Positions 10,007 to 18,739 of a stretch of 64,000 nucleotides of DNA are shown here, in pieces. The DNA comes from NIOZ-UU13 sp964417935. GTDB lineage: Bacteria; Planctomycetota; Phycisphaerae; Sedimentisphaerales; Anaerobacaceae. The notes beneath the pieces are model-generated. The model did no database searches and had not been told where the DNA came from. It was given only the letters and a program-made list of their open reading frames with translations. Positions within the stretch are counted from its first letter, which is position 1, and each line of letters opens with the position of its first letter. A program made the position numbers and the translations under genes. Where the stretch lies: assembly GCA_964417935.1 (NCBI GenBank), contig CAYQKF010000008.1, positions 9,080-73,079 on the forward strand, given 5' to 3'.

Positions 10007-10274
10007 AATAATCCTCCTTCAAAAAATAAATATAGGTTGTTAATTGAAATGTAAAATTTCTTCACTCCTAAGCACCTGTACTCGCGTTACCACAGGTGCG
10101 AGAACGAAGTGTCCTCTACAACTCTGTACCTCGCATAATACATAACAACTCCTCCTTTATCGAAAAACAACAAATATTCCGCACGTCAGATGACCAAAAC
10201 CCGTTGATACTCATCATACGCGGACACAAGCTTCACTACTCTTATTTATATCAAATCAACTACTTTGGCGTCAA
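10007..10274 (-). promoter_or_regulatory. promoter and structured leader of the first LamG gene (family copy 1)
   Basis: On the minus strand TTGACG (10269-10274) and TATAAA (10245-10250) are 18 bp apart. The leader contains AAAGGAGG followed by ATG TAT TAT GCG, opening an 18-codon frame that ends in Trp-stop. Next come a short hairpin (CACCTGTGGTAACGCGAGTACAGGTG), a conserved TTTCAATTAACAACC box and the gene's own GGAGG. The block recurs at 14181-14473 and 25903-26144. Confidence 0.6.
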
Positions 10275-10402
10275 GCAAAATCTCTCGAGTTATACATACC
10301 TTTTAGAGCAGAAAAGTGAAAAAATACCCTTGACAGGCTCCGGTTCATAGGATTTAACGGGCATGACGTGATTATTTGTGTCGTGACAAAAATTTTTTAT
10401 TC

Positions 10403-10468
10403 TATAATATGGAATCCGACAGCAAATACGGCGGGCAACGCGATGCTGCGACAACAGAGATTGTTGTC
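10403..10468 (+). promoter_or_regulatory. promoter -10 and inverted repeat before the NUDIX-like gene
   Basis: A consensus TATAAT lies at 10403-10408 with no good -35. GACAACA (10450-10456) and TGTTGTC (10462-10468) are perfect arms around GAGAT, 26 bp before the start codon. They could be an operator or a leader hairpin. Confidence 0.35.
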
Positions 10469-10493
10469 TCGATGATAAGTAAGGAGTAACCGC

Positions 10494-11177
10494 ATGGCCC
10501 AAGAAGAACAGGTACTAGTTGTCGAGCGAAAAGTCCTTGAACATGTCGGGATGTTTCAGGGACTCACATTCGACGTGGATAGCTATCTCCGCAAGCTCTT
10601 TGTTCCGGGCGTTCCACGTTTCATGCCAAGGTCTCAAGCGGAAAAAGACCCTGCCTATAAGCAGCTCATTCCCTACGTTATCATGGCTTGTGACGGGAAG
10701 TACCTTAGCTACGTTAGAGGAAGGCGAGCCGGAGAGACGCGGCTTGTCGGGCACAGATCCATCGGTATAGGAGGCCATATAAACCCTGCTGATGACATGC
10801 CCTTATTCAATGCCGACTTCTACGAAACCTACCTTGCCGCCGTTGAGCGAGAAGTGGCGGAGGAAGTGTCCGTAGAAACGAGCCACACTGAACGCGTCGT
10901 TGCCCTCCTAAATGACGAGTCCAACGAGGTTGGACGTGTACACCTCGGAATAGTCCACTATTGGATTCTGGATGCACCAAAGGTTAACAAGCGAGAACAG
11001 ATGATTACCCAAATGGCCTTTATGACACCTGCCGAGCTGCAAGAAGTCCGAGATACTATGGAGACGTGGTCAGGGTTGTGCTTAAGCCACCTTGCCGATA
11101 TGACTGAACACAGAAAATCCGGGATACAGATAGACCCCATTCAGAGCAGTCCTACAAAAAACCGTGAACTGGTCTAA
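10494..11177 (+). CDS. NUDIX-like hydrolase / phosphoesterase
   Basis: This 227-residue cytoplasmic protein has a NUDIX-box-like stretch: GIGGHIN near 92-98 and REVAEEVSV near 122-130. The segment between them is longer than in the classical 23-residue box, so it may be a divergent member. Proteins of this kind hydrolyse nucleoside diphosphate derivatives; the substrate here is unknown. AAGGAG lies 8 bases before the ATG. It stands alone, on the opposite strand to the two LamG genes that flank it. Base composition resembles the housekeeping genes. Confidence 0.7.
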   Translation: MAQEEQVLVVERKVLEHVGMFQGLTFDVDSYLRKLFVPGVPRFMPRSQAEKDPAYKQLIPYVIMACDGKYLSYVRGRRAGETRLVGHRSIGIGGHINPADDMPLFNADFYETYLAAVEREVAEEVSVETSHTERVVALLNDESNEVGRVHLGIVHYWILDAPKVNKREQMITQMAFMTPAELQEVRDTMETWSGLCLSHLADMTEHRKSGIQIDPIQSSPTKNRELV

Positions 11178-11226
11178 TCTCCTGTTGGTTTATCTGGAGT
11201 TCATCCGTTATTGCGCTAAAATAAAT

Positions 11227-11259
11227 GGGGCTTATACCGAAATATTCAGTATAAGCCCC
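11227..11259 (-). terminator. Rho-independent terminator of the second LamG gene
   Basis: GGGGCTTATACTGA pairs with TTCGGTATAAGCCCC on the minus strand, followed by ATTTTATTTTA. It is a near copy of the hairpin at 7055 and also lies beyond the end of the convergent NUDIX-like gene. Confidence 0.7.
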
Positions 11260-11318
11260 GAATTGAAGCAAATCTGTTACATCAACCATGCAGTCTCAAT
11301 TGTCACCTAAATCCAGAA

Positions 11319-14066
11319 CTAAAAATCCGGTTCTGGGTATGGTGGTGCCAACCGATACAGAAGAATATCGTCAAATAACACCATACCGGAACCACCAGCC
11401 TGAAGATTGTTCTTATCACCGAAACCAATAGAAATCGTATTGACATTGGCAAGGTTCACGCCCTGGGCCGCAAACTCCTGCAGGTCGATAGTCCATTCCG
11501 TCCAGGTATCTATCTGTGCTGCACTGGGATTATCGTGATAGACCGTCGCGCTGCCGTTGAGAGCCACATACATCCGCTCAGCAGCATTAGATGTGTCGCC
11601 GCAGAACCACAGCGACAGTACACCAACACCTTCCTCGGTCCAATCACGCGCCGAGACCAACGTCATGGTTGCCTCAGAGTACTTAAGATTGTTGTCGTAG
11701 CGATACGCCATCGACTGCCTGCCGCCGTGAACGACCGTCGTCTCGGCGAAAGGTGGGTCGTCATGGGCTATCAGAGCACCGTTTGTCGTGGTCCCAAATC
11801 CATCTATCCATGTACTGAATATCTCGTCGGGCGGATAGTCGTTGTAGTCCTCAATGTCGTCTATCTCAATGAAGTCGGCTACCGAGAAGCTCCATACGTT
11901 GCCTTTGCTGATTGTCGCGTCGGTATTGTACTCATCGATACGCCAGTAGTAAGGCCCGCCGCCCCATTCAACTTCGGGTGGAGTGTAAATGGTAACACCC
12001 TGTCGGCCTCGATATATACCGGTCGTATCGGATGCATCGGCATCGGCAACGGCATCTCTATCAGTTCCGAAGTAAACATCATGCTGAGATGCATTATCTC
12101 CCGCCAACCAGTTGAGGGGCGTTGCATCTCTGATGTACATTTTTGAGCCTTGACTTGGGTTCGGACCCCAGGCAAGTAATGGGTCACCTCGCATAGCCAG
12201 CATAATCTCTTCGACCGTCAGCACCTTGTTGTAGATGCGCAGCTCATCAATGTCGCCGGAAATTGGAGAACCGCTGCCTCTGCTTCCGTTGAAGCTGGTT
12301 GCTTCGGAGTTAGCACCAATGAAGCCAAAACGGGTGTTTCCGCTTCCAAAAGTGTTGCCACCGGAAGTTGATGCCTCAGGACGGCCATCGATGTATATAG
12401 TCAGCCTGCCATTGTCATATACACCCGTCACATGATGCCACAGCCCATCATCGACGCGAGTGCTGCTGCCGTAATCCACCTGGCCGGAACTGGTCATCAC
12501 ATCCCAGCCTACCTGGCCGGGACCGGCACCATTACCGTTAATCTCCAGGCGCCAATACTCGTTGCGGTCAAACGAGGCAATGTACTGGTCACCGCTACTG
12601 CTCGTGCGAATCCAGGCGCAGACAGTCAACTCAGTGTTGTCCGTGCTGTTGTAGCTGAGATTCTGAATCGCCACGTAGCCGCCATCTCTGAAGTCCATTG
12701 CGGCATTACCAAGCAGACCGGGGATAGCCCATTGCGGACCAAATAGTGTCCCGTGATTGCCATGCCCGGACCAATCAAGAGCAGTTGTGCCCATACCTTC
12801 GTCAAGCGTCCACAAGCCAATAAGATCAGGTTCAGTAATGGGTACAATAGGCAATGTTCTGAAGCTCCAGACATCACCTTTAAGTGTGGTGGTGCCGTCG
12901 AACTCATCGATTCGCCAGTAATAAACCTTCTCTAACTCAAGTGTGCCGGGAGTATAGGTTGCCTCTGCCTGAGGCAGACCCCCGGTAGCACTGTTTACAT
13001 CGTCAAAATTGTCACCGAAATATACGGTGTGTAAACTCGCACCGAAACCTCCCATCCAGCTAAGTTCCACATCCGGGTCCATATACTTGGCACCATCAGC
13101 CGGGTCGGAATCATACGCAGTCTTGGGGGGAACTGTGAAGTTCCAGACATCTCCTATCCACGGACTATTTGGGTTCAGATCATTGACCTCATCGATGCGC
13201 CAATAATAAGTCGTGCCTGTAACAAGACCATCCGGATAAGGAAATCCTTGAAAGCCGATAATATAATTCGTCGAGAGTTGATTGCCTCTGAATGTCTCGC
13301 CGGTGCCCTCGTTCACATCGTCAAAATTCTCGCCAAAGTACAAATCGTGTGAGACCGCATGACCTCCCGGCGTCCAGCTAAGGTTCACCCACGTCTCGGC
13401 AAGCATAACACCATCAGCAGGAACGGGATTGTAGGCGCCGGAGGGGGCCACTATCGTAATATCGTCGTAATAGACCGACGATGCACCGTTGCCGAACAGG
13501 TCAATGCATTGAAGTGTGCCGTGATCATTGTCGTCCCACTCGCGGGTGACAATCAGTGTGCCATTGTAGTACTCGTCGACGGTGTTGTTGTCCAGGTTGA
13601 TAATGAATTTCAGTTCGACCCACTGGTCATACAATATGTTTGCTGTGGTGGCACTGTTCCAGGGAGTGATTACTCCGGTACCCAAGTTAAAGTTCGTCTG
13701 TACGGACCAGTCATTGGTGCCACCGTCGCTGTACGTGTTCAGCAAGATGAAGTAGCTTTCACCAGTGGTGCCCGAGGGAATGTACTGCATGGCCGAGAGT
13801 TCCCACATCCCGCCGGCCAAGTCAAACTCGTGCACCAAGTCGGCACTGCTGATGATCTCGACCGAAGTCGAGCCACTGAAAGCGTACAAATCCGATGCCG
13901 GCGCGCCAAAAGCTACATCGTTGTCCCAGCCTTTCCATCCTCCCTGGCCGTGCATCTCACTGCCGGCGGCATAGGACTCGAAATCCTCCATAAACTCACT
14001 TGCCGATGCGACTGAGGAGACGCCCACAATCGCAAGAACCACTACTACAACTCTTAAGTTTCTCAT
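11319..14066 (-). CDS. LamG/fibronectin-like secreted protein with a replaced N-terminal domain
   Basis: I start this 915-residue protein at ATG 14066, where GGAGG stands 7 bases upstream and a signal peptide follows (MRNLRVVVVVLAIVG...). A longer frame runs in from 14096 but lacks these. The N-terminal domain (about 25-200) is a jelly-roll/PEP-CTERM-like beta-sandwich with no similarity to the first LamG of its paralogues. From about residue 205 the protein follows the paralogue plan: two fibronectin-like modules, a LamG (about 400-600), a third module and the C-terminal carbohydrate-binding-like domain. About 309 bp (11879-12187) are nearly identical to the gene at 29270. A dead LamG signal peptide and the shared leader lie just upstream. 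The role is inferred as extracellular glycan or surface binding. Confidence 0.85.
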   Translation of the reverse strand: MRNLRVVVVVLAIVGVSSVASASEFMEDFESYAAGSEMHGQGGWKGWDNDVAFGAPASDLYAFSGSTSVEIISSADLVHEFDLAGGMWELSAMQYIPSGTTGESYFILLNTYSDGGTNDWSVQTNFNLGTGVITPWNSATTANILYDQWVELKFIINLDNNTVDEYYNGTLIVTREWDDNDHGTLQCIDLFGNGASSVYYDDITIVAPSGAYNPVPADGVMLAETWVNLSWTPGGHAVSHDLYFGENFDDVNEGTGETFRGNQLSTNYIIGFQGFPYPDGLVTGTTYYWRIDEVNDLNPNSPWIGDVWNFTVPPKTAYDSDPADGAKYMDPDVELSWMGGFGASLHTVYFGDNFDDVNSATGGLPQAEATYTPGTLELEKVYYWRIDEFDGTTTLKGDVWSFRTLPIVPITEPDLIGLWTLDEGMGTTALDWSGHGNHGTLFGPQWAIPGLLGNAAMDFRDGGYVAIQNLSYNSTDNTELTVCAWIRTSSSGDQYIASFDRNEYWRLEINGNGAGPGQVGWDVMTSSGQVDYGSSTRVDDGLWHHVTGVYDNGRLTIYIDGRPEASTSGGNTFGSGNTRFGFIGANSEATSFNGSRGSGSPISGDIDELRIYNKVLTVEEIMLAMRGDPLLAWGPNPSQGSKMYIRDATPLNWLAGDNASQHDVYFGTDRDAVADADASDTTGIYRGRQGVTIYTPPEVEWGGGPYYWRIDEYNTDATISKGNVWSFSVADFIEIDDIEDYNDYPPDEIFSTWIDGFGTTTNGALIAHDDPPFAETTVVHGGRQSMAYRYDNNLKYSEATMTLVSARDWTEEGVGVLSLWFCGDTSNAAERMYVALNGSATVYHDNPSAAQIDTWTEWTIDLQEFAAQGVNLANVNTISIGFGDKNNLQAGGSGMVLFDDILLYRLAPPYPEPDF

Positions 14067-14108
14067 TTCACAACCTCCTTCAAAAAAATACCACAAAAAA
14101 ATAACATA

Positions 14109-14180
14109 TCAGCTAAGGCGTTGCCCGCTATACTCAGCACCCAAACAAAAGAAAAACAAATAAATCAATTTCTTAGACAT
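14109..14180 (-). pseudogene. relic LamG signal peptide
   Basis: Behind AAAGGAGG, ATG TCT AAG AAA TTG ATT TAT opens a frame beginning MSKKLIYL, identical to the first eight residues of the LamG gene at 38887. It then frameshifts and stops after 23 codons. Shifting the frame restores a signal peptide ending in GNALADML, equivalent to GNASADLL. It is the old start of the gene now beginning at 14066. Confidence 0.75.
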
Positions 14181-14473
14181 AATAGTCCTCCTTTTAAGAA
14201 TTAAATATAGGTTGTTAATTGAAATGTAAGATTTCTTCACTGCGAAGTACCTGTGCTCGCGTTACCGCACCTGTGCCTGCGAAACCGACAGGTGCAGGCA
14301 GGTGCGAGCACAAAGTGTCCTCTACAACTCCGTACTCTACATAATAGCTCCTCCTCTATGAAAAAATCTGCAAAGATTCCACATCTCAGCAGACCGGAAT
14401 CTGCTGACACCCATACGTTCGGACACAAACCTCAACAATCTTATTTATACTAAATCAACCACTTTCCTGTCAA
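14181..14473 (-). promoter_or_regulatory. promoter and structured leader (family copy 2)
   Basis: On the minus strand TTGACA (14468-14473) and TATAAA (14444-14449) are 18 bp apart. The leader has GAGGAGG before ATG TAG, a long GC-rich imperfect hairpin between GTGCTCGC and GCGAGCAC near 14252-14311, and the TTTCAATTAACAACC box. It matches copy 1 and copy 3 along most of its length. Confidence 0.6.
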
Positions 14474-15093
14474 GAATTATATGCCTTTGTTCTAAGATTG
14501 TCAAAAAATGCGAATTTGTATGAGTTTTTCCGAAAAAATGCCGAAAAACGCCAAAAAATACTCATTTTCAAAATCACTGCCTCTTGCACTTATGTTCTTG
14601 TAATTTAAAAACTTATAATAATTTACAAGAATTCTGAAAAACTAAATATCGAAGCGCAAGTGAATATCCGCTTTCCGGCTGGTCCGATTATGGGTGAATA
14701 CCAGGGTCCACAAGCACCCCAAAGTTCGACAAAACGCTTCAAATTTCTTGTGCTCAGCAATTTTTAGCTATCACTATATATAGTATATTGCCTAATTTCC
14801 CCAGACAGACTTTTGTAGCTGTCTCTGCTGTTAAAATGGGTTTTCTTTTAATGCCGGTTTTTAGTATTGATAAGCGGTATTTTGCAGCGAATTTGCATAA
14901 CTTTAGCCTTTCACAAAAGTTAGCTAAGTACCAAACTTTTCTAAAGTTTTCAGGCCATTGTTGTCGATACCAGTATTAGTAGGTTATTTGGGGCCTCCTA
15001 ACGGATTAAGGGGACACACAAGATATAGTGGTTATTGGCTTTGAGGGGGAAAGGGATTTTTCGCCTTAAAGCTTATCTTGCAAGGTAGTCTGA
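14474..15093. other. gene-free AT-rich spacer
   Basis: No coding region is convincing. A sigma28-like pair, TAAAGTTT (14942-14949) and GTCGATAC (14963-14970), lies before the FlgM-like gene, but its spacing is two bases longer than usual. Near 14772-14785 is an AT palindrome (ACTATATATAGT). Confidence 0.3.
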
Positions 15094-15375
15094 ATGCCCG
15101 ATTTTGATTCCAGAAGCCGTTTTAAGGGCCAAAATCGCCAAGTGGATCATGTCGAAGATAGCCTTGCTCCGGATAAGGATTTAATTATGGAGCAGATTCT
15201 CGAAAATCTCAATACTACACCTATTGGCCAGGTGTTAAAAAAGATTTCTTCGCTGCCGGAGGTCCGCAAAGAGAAAGTTCTTGACGTCCGCCAGCAGCTT
15301 ACAGAAGGTAAATACGATTTCAACGAGCATTTGGATGTTGCCCTCGATAGGGTTCTCGAGGACCTTACCGCATAA
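15094..15375 (+). CDS. FlgM-like anti-sigma-28 factor
   Basis: The 93-residue product has the FlgM C-terminal pattern: a helix around VRKEKVLDVRQQLTEGKY (57-74) followed by a second helix with LDVALDRVLEDL. In the family this segment binds and inhibits the flagellar sigma factor FliA. The N-terminal third is charged and probably disordered, as in FlgM. AAGGTAG precedes the ATG. No flagellar gene is adjacent, so the partner is unknown. Assignment rests on the C-terminal half only. Confidence 0.6.
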   Translation: MPDFDSRSRFKGQNRQVDHVEDSLAPDKDLIMEQILENLNTTPIGQVLKKISSLPEVRKEKVLDVRQQLTEGKYDFNEHLDVALDRVLEDLTA

Positions 15376-15521
15376 GGGGGGCTGCTTTGGGCCAAGCCTG
15401 ATAAACAATTAAGGAGTGGTTGAGTCTCAATAGGTGTCTGGTCGGCAGCGTGTTTGTATTCGACCTTTTGGTTTTTTGGGTTTCCAATTTTGCGATTTAC
15501 TGCAAAGTGGCGTCTCTTTAA

Positions 15522-15962
15522 CTACGAGACTATTTCAGGAACATCATCATCCAGCTCATCCATATCGACGGGTTTGTAGCCCGGCTTCTTTGATTTTTCC
15601 ATCTCTTCTTTGAAAGCGGCGGTAACTTTTCCCTGAATTCTTTTTCTGCATTCCGCATTTATCGGATGGGCGATATCGGCGTGCAGCTTCATTCTGCCTT
15701 TGAAATCCTTTTTTGCCCTGTTTTCCTGAAGAGCCGCTCCGCAGTTATTGCAGTATTTGGCTCTGAGATGGTTTTTGCCTCCGCACTTGTCACAGTGGTC
15801 GCTCATTTTCCTGGAAGGCATAGCGACGAAGTAGCCATTCGTACCTTCGATGACCTTGATGTCGCGGACCACAAACTCATTGTCCATCGTTATTGAGCAA
15901 AAAGCTTTTAACCTGTCATCTTTGTTGCTAATCAATTTGACTCTGACCTCAGTGATTTTCAT
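15522..15962 (-). CDS. spoVG: SpoVG family RNA/DNA-binding regulator with zinc ribbon
   Basis: I place the start at ATG 15962 (MKITEVRVKLI), giving 146 residues; the frame extends upstream but lacks homology there. The SpoVG core (1-60) contains LKAFCSITMDNEFVVRDIKVIEG and FVAMPSRK. A zinc ribbon with two CxxC pairs (CDKC, CNNC) and a charged tail follow, absent from the ~95-residue firmicute protein. SpoVG binds nucleic acid and tunes gene expression. It begins 22 bp after the ispE stop in the same direction, so the two are probably one operon. Confidence 0.88.
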   Translation of the reverse strand: MKITEVRVKLISNKDDRLKAFCSITMDNEFVVRDIKVIEGTNGYFVAMPSRKMSDHCDKCGGKNHLRAKYCNNCGAALQENRAKKDFKGRMKLHADIAHPINAECRKRIQGKVTAAFKEEMEKSKKPGYKPVDMDELDDDVPEIVS

Positions 15963-15984
15963 TTTCTTTGCCTCGCTTAAAAGT

Positions 15985-16887
15985 TCACCATCTATTGTTA
16001 CTGGCGATAATGCTTTTGCAGCCAATTTTTTCTACAAGTTTGTGTTTGTATTGCCTGGCTATCTCTTCATCCCCGCTCTCGATGATAAGAAACATTGTTG
16101 GACCACTACCGCTCAGGCAACAGGGCCCGATACCCAGCGACTCAATTTTTGCTTTCAGTTCGGCAAGACCTTCCACCAAACTGAAACAACTTGTTTCCAG
16201 CATATTTGCGCACATCTTCGCCACTAAATCAATTCTGTTTTTTCGGATATAGCTGTTTATTTGAGTGCTGAGCTTTTCATAGAGGGGCTGATTGTGCTTG
16301 TAATTAGTGTAAACCTTTTGCGTAGAAAGACTTACGTCAGGAAGTATCAAAAGACTTAGAAAATTAAAATTTTTGTCTAATTTTTTTATTTTTTCGCCTT
16401 TTCCTTTACAAAACGCCAACGGCCCACCCAAAAAGAAGGCCACATCGCTGCCGAGTTGCGATGCCAGTTCGGCGAGCCGGCGATTGTGAAGTTTTAGAGC
16501 CAGGTATTGGTTTAGTCCCATAAGGGTTGCCGCTGCATTGCTGCTTGCTGAGCCGAGTCCTGAGCCGGCGGGGATATTTTTTGTCAGGGTGATTTTGATA
16601 TCAGTCCACACACCGCAACTATTCAAGAGCAGTTTGGCAGCCTGGTAGATGAGATTTTCCTTGCCTTCCGGCGCCCAGTGTGGGCCTTGGCAGACGAGTT
16701 CGACGTCGGCTTTTTGGCCCGGTTCGATGAGGATTTCGTCGTACCAGTTGACCTTGGCCATTATCGTTTCTAATTCGTGGAAACCATCCGGACGTTTGCC
16801 GACCACAAGCAGAGACAAATTGATTTTGGCAGGCGCTCTTACCAATACCCCGTCGCCGAGAGTTTCAAATTGTTCTTTATCAACCAT
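15985..16887 (-). CDS. ispE: 4-diphosphocytidyl-2-C-methyl-D-erythritol kinase
   Basis: This 300-residue GHMP kinase phosphorylates CDP-methylerythritol in the MEP isoprenoid pathway. It shows the N-terminal APAKINLSLLV with RPDGFHELET, the phosphate-binding loop PAGSGLGSASSNAAA (about 106-120) and the C-terminal CCLSGSGPTMF. Length fits the family. spoVG follows directly. No strong ribosome binding site is visible before the ATG at 16887. Confidence 0.93.
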   Translation of the reverse strand: MVDKEQFETLGDGVLVRAPAKINLSLLVVGKRPDGFHELETIMAKVNWYDEILIEPGQKADVELVCQGPHWAPEGKENLIYQAAKLLLNSCGVWTDIKITLTKNIPAGSGLGSASSNAAATLMGLNQYLALKLHNRRLAELASQLGSDVAFFLGGPLAFCKGKGEKIKKLDKNFNFLSLLILPDVSLSTQKVYTNYKHNQPLYEKLSTQINSYIRKNRIDLVAKMCANMLETSCFSLVEGLAELKAKIESLGIGPCCLSGSGPTMFLIIESGDEEIARQYKHKLVEKIGCKSIIASNNRW

Positions 16888-17074
16888 AGTTCGTGGCCCG
16901 TGCCTCGTCGCTCGTGACCCGTTTAAGATACTGAATTTGCTCGTTGACAGTATAGCAGGTTGGATTTATTCTGAACATGAAAATCAGGGGCAAAGGCACA
17001 AAGGCATAGAGGATTGAGAAGTTGAGATTGCCGCGCTCGGCTTCGCCTCGCTCGCAATGACGAGAACAGTCGTA

Positions 17075-17265
17075 TCAATCTTCACCGAGGGCTTCTATAT
17101 CTGCCAGGTCTTTTTTTCTTCCTAAGGCTTTTTTGTTGGCAAGGAATTCTTTACGGCCAAGGAAATAGACCGGTACATCACCATAAGTTCCCCGACAATA
17201 ACATAATTTACATTATGAGCGTTTAACAACGCGAACAGTTCTTTGAAGTCCGGCTGAATTTCCAT
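17075..17265 (-). pseudogene. remnant of a MNT/AbiEii-like nucleotidyltransferase
   Basis: From ATG 17265 the frame reads MEIQPDFKELFALLNAHNV then NYVIVG, the start of a DUF/MNT-type nucleotidyltransferase. Right after VIVG the reading jumps, in another frame, to GTYGDVPVYFLGRKEF, NKKALGRKKD and LADIEALGED-stop, the family's C-terminus. The whole catalytic middle (GSxxxDxD region, roughly 100 codons) is deleted. Its start overlaps the intact small companion gene, as in complete copies of this pair. Confidence 0.75.
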
Positions 17266-17395
17266 AATATTGGCTTCTTAGGTATTCTACAGCTTCGATA
17301 CGCTGCTGTGGGGTCTTACTCAACCAGTAGTTCAGGTCATCCTTAACCTTACACCAGTCCTGCAAATTACACTTTGTAACGACCTTCTCAATCAT
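17213..17395 (-). CDS. small companion protein of a nucleotidyltransferase pair
   Basis: A 60-residue protein with the pattern DLNYWLSKTPQQRIEAVEYL followed by RSQYYG and LQRTVRVVKR. Small proteins like this are regularly encoded just before, and overlapping, the nucleotidyltransferase whose remains lie at 17075-17265. Its role is unknown; the pairing resembles a toxin-antitoxin or HEPN-MNT-like arrangement. The partner is broken here, so the gene may be decaying. Confidence 0.55.
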   Translation of the reverse strand: MIEKVVTKCNLQDWCKVKDDLNYWLSKTPQQRIEAVEYLRSQYYGNSAGLQRTVRVVKRS

Positions 17396-17469
17396 AACAA
17401 TATGCTAAAACAATTGCCCTGCACAGTAAAGGATATTTTGGAATCGCTCGTTGACATTATAATGGATTG

Positions 17470-17580
17470 GGCTTATTTTGAGCACGGAAAATTGCAGAAG
17501 ACACAAGACTAAAGACACAAGACAAAAGATAAATGGTGAGTGGTTAATTGGTTAACTGGTGAGTGGTGAGTATTATTTGC
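17470..17580. repeat. degenerate short tandem repeats in spacer
   Basis: The spacer contains AAGACACAAGACTA-type units followed by GGTGAGTGGTTAATTGGTTAAC-like units, each 7-10 bp and imperfect. The same AAGACACAAGAC unit fills 24798-24890. Confidence 0.5.
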
Positions 17581-17604
17581 GATTGATTGGGAGAGGCAGA
17601 AAAG

Positions 17605-18738
17605 ATGGACGAATCGGAATCGAAAAATGAAAAACCAAAGGAAGGCCGTCGGTTTGACCCTGAGCTTCTCAAGGAAGGATTGCGGTGCGACCGTTGGCAG
17701 TACAAATTTCTCAAAGAATGTTCAGAAAAAGGTAAAGTCGGCATAAAGAAGTGGAACAAGCGGAGAAAAGAACATTCCGGTGAAGATATTTTTCTGGAAG
17801 GTGCGGATTTTAACAAGAAGTGTCTCAAAGAAGCAGATTTTGATAAAGCTCATTTGGAAAAGGCCATCTTCTTCCGTGCTCATTTAGAGGGTAGCCGATT
17901 TCAGCACGCCAAAGCACGAGGAACTTCTTTTAATAAAGCCCACTTAGAAAATGCTAAATTGTCTGTTGCACATTTCGAAGATTGCAACTTCGCACACGCT
18001 TTTTTGGAAAATGCAGATTTGACATCTTCTTTTTTAATAGGAGCAAATTTCAATAAAGCTAAAATGAGGGGTTGTTGGGTGCGTTGCTCTGTGGTTGATG
18101 GTGCAACAAGGTTCTGGAAGTGCCAAATCAATAAGTATTCAAGGAATGAGCGTTTCACGGACTTCAGCGGCACTGCTTTGGCGAATGTAATAATAGACTC
18201 TGGCAGGAAGCAGTTGTTGGAATACAATATCAGGCGGATGAACTGGGAGAAATGGTATAAAGAACAACATTGGTTGTTGCGATGGCTGGTTCGTAAGTTC
18301 TGGGAAATCAGTGACTATGGTATATCTACCAAGCAAATCATAAAGACTTTCTTTAAGTTAGCTTTTGTATTCGCGATTATTTATTACATTTGGGGTTTTA
18401 TTGATTATTATCTTGTGGGCATTAAAGATTATCCCGGAATTGTAAGCGACCTGTTTGTGCTTGAAGACAACAAAGAGGTAGTATCATGCTGGTTGGTGCC
18501 TTTTCGTACGGTTTACTTCTCCATAGTTACAATGACAACGTTAGGATTTGGTGATATGTATGCCAATGCCCACAATTTTCTAAGAGGATTATTCGGTCAT
18601 GCGCTACTGGCGTTGCAGGTGATTTTGGGTTATGTTCTATTGGGTGCTTTGGTGACGCGGTTTGCGGTATTGTTTACGGCCGGTGGGCCGGCAGGGAAAT
18701 TTTCAAATGAGCAAAAGAAAAAAGGACAAGGAGAATAA
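17605..18738 (+). CDS. pentapeptide-repeat protein fused to a two-helix potassium channel domain
   Basis: I choose ATG 17605 (GGGAGAGG upstream) rather than the TTG 18 bp earlier, giving 377 residues. After a charged N-terminus, residues about 60-180 are pentapeptide repeats of A(N/D)(L/F)xx type (for example NADLTSSFLIGANFNKA), which fold as a right-handed beta-helix. Residues about 250-365 hold two membrane helices with a pore loop TMTTLGFGD, a variant of the K+ selectivity filter TVGYGD. The product is probably a membrane cation channel with a cytoplasmic beta-helix sensor or scaffold. It is the first of four closely spaced same-strand genes. Confidence 0.8.
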   Translation: MDESESKNEKPKEGRRFDPELLKEGLRCDRWQYKFLKECSEKGKVGIKKWNKRRKEHSGEDIFLEGADFNKKCLKEADFDKAHLEKAIFFRAHLEGSRFQHAKARGTSFNKAHLENAKLSVAHFEDCNFAHAFLENADLTSSFLIGANFNKAKMRGCWVRCSVVDGATRFWKCQINKYSRNERFTDFSGTALANVIIDSGRKQLLEYNIRRMNWEKWYKEQHWLLRWLVRKFWEISDYGISTKQIIKTFFKLAFVFAIIYYIWGFIDYYLVGIKDYPGIVSDLFVLEDNKEVVSCWLVPFRTVYFSIVTMTTLGFGDMYANAHNFLRGLFGHALLALQVILGYVLLGALVTRFAVLFTAGGPAGKFSNEQKKKGQGE

Positions 18739-18739
18739 A

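Noticed and set aside
14942..14970. Sigma28 promoter for the FlgM-like gene
   Set aside because: Boxes match in part but the spacing is two bases too long; kept only as a note on the spacer.
15985..16252. Plus-strand frames across ispE and spoVG
   Set aside because: They are shadows of well-supported minus-strand genes with strong family motifs.
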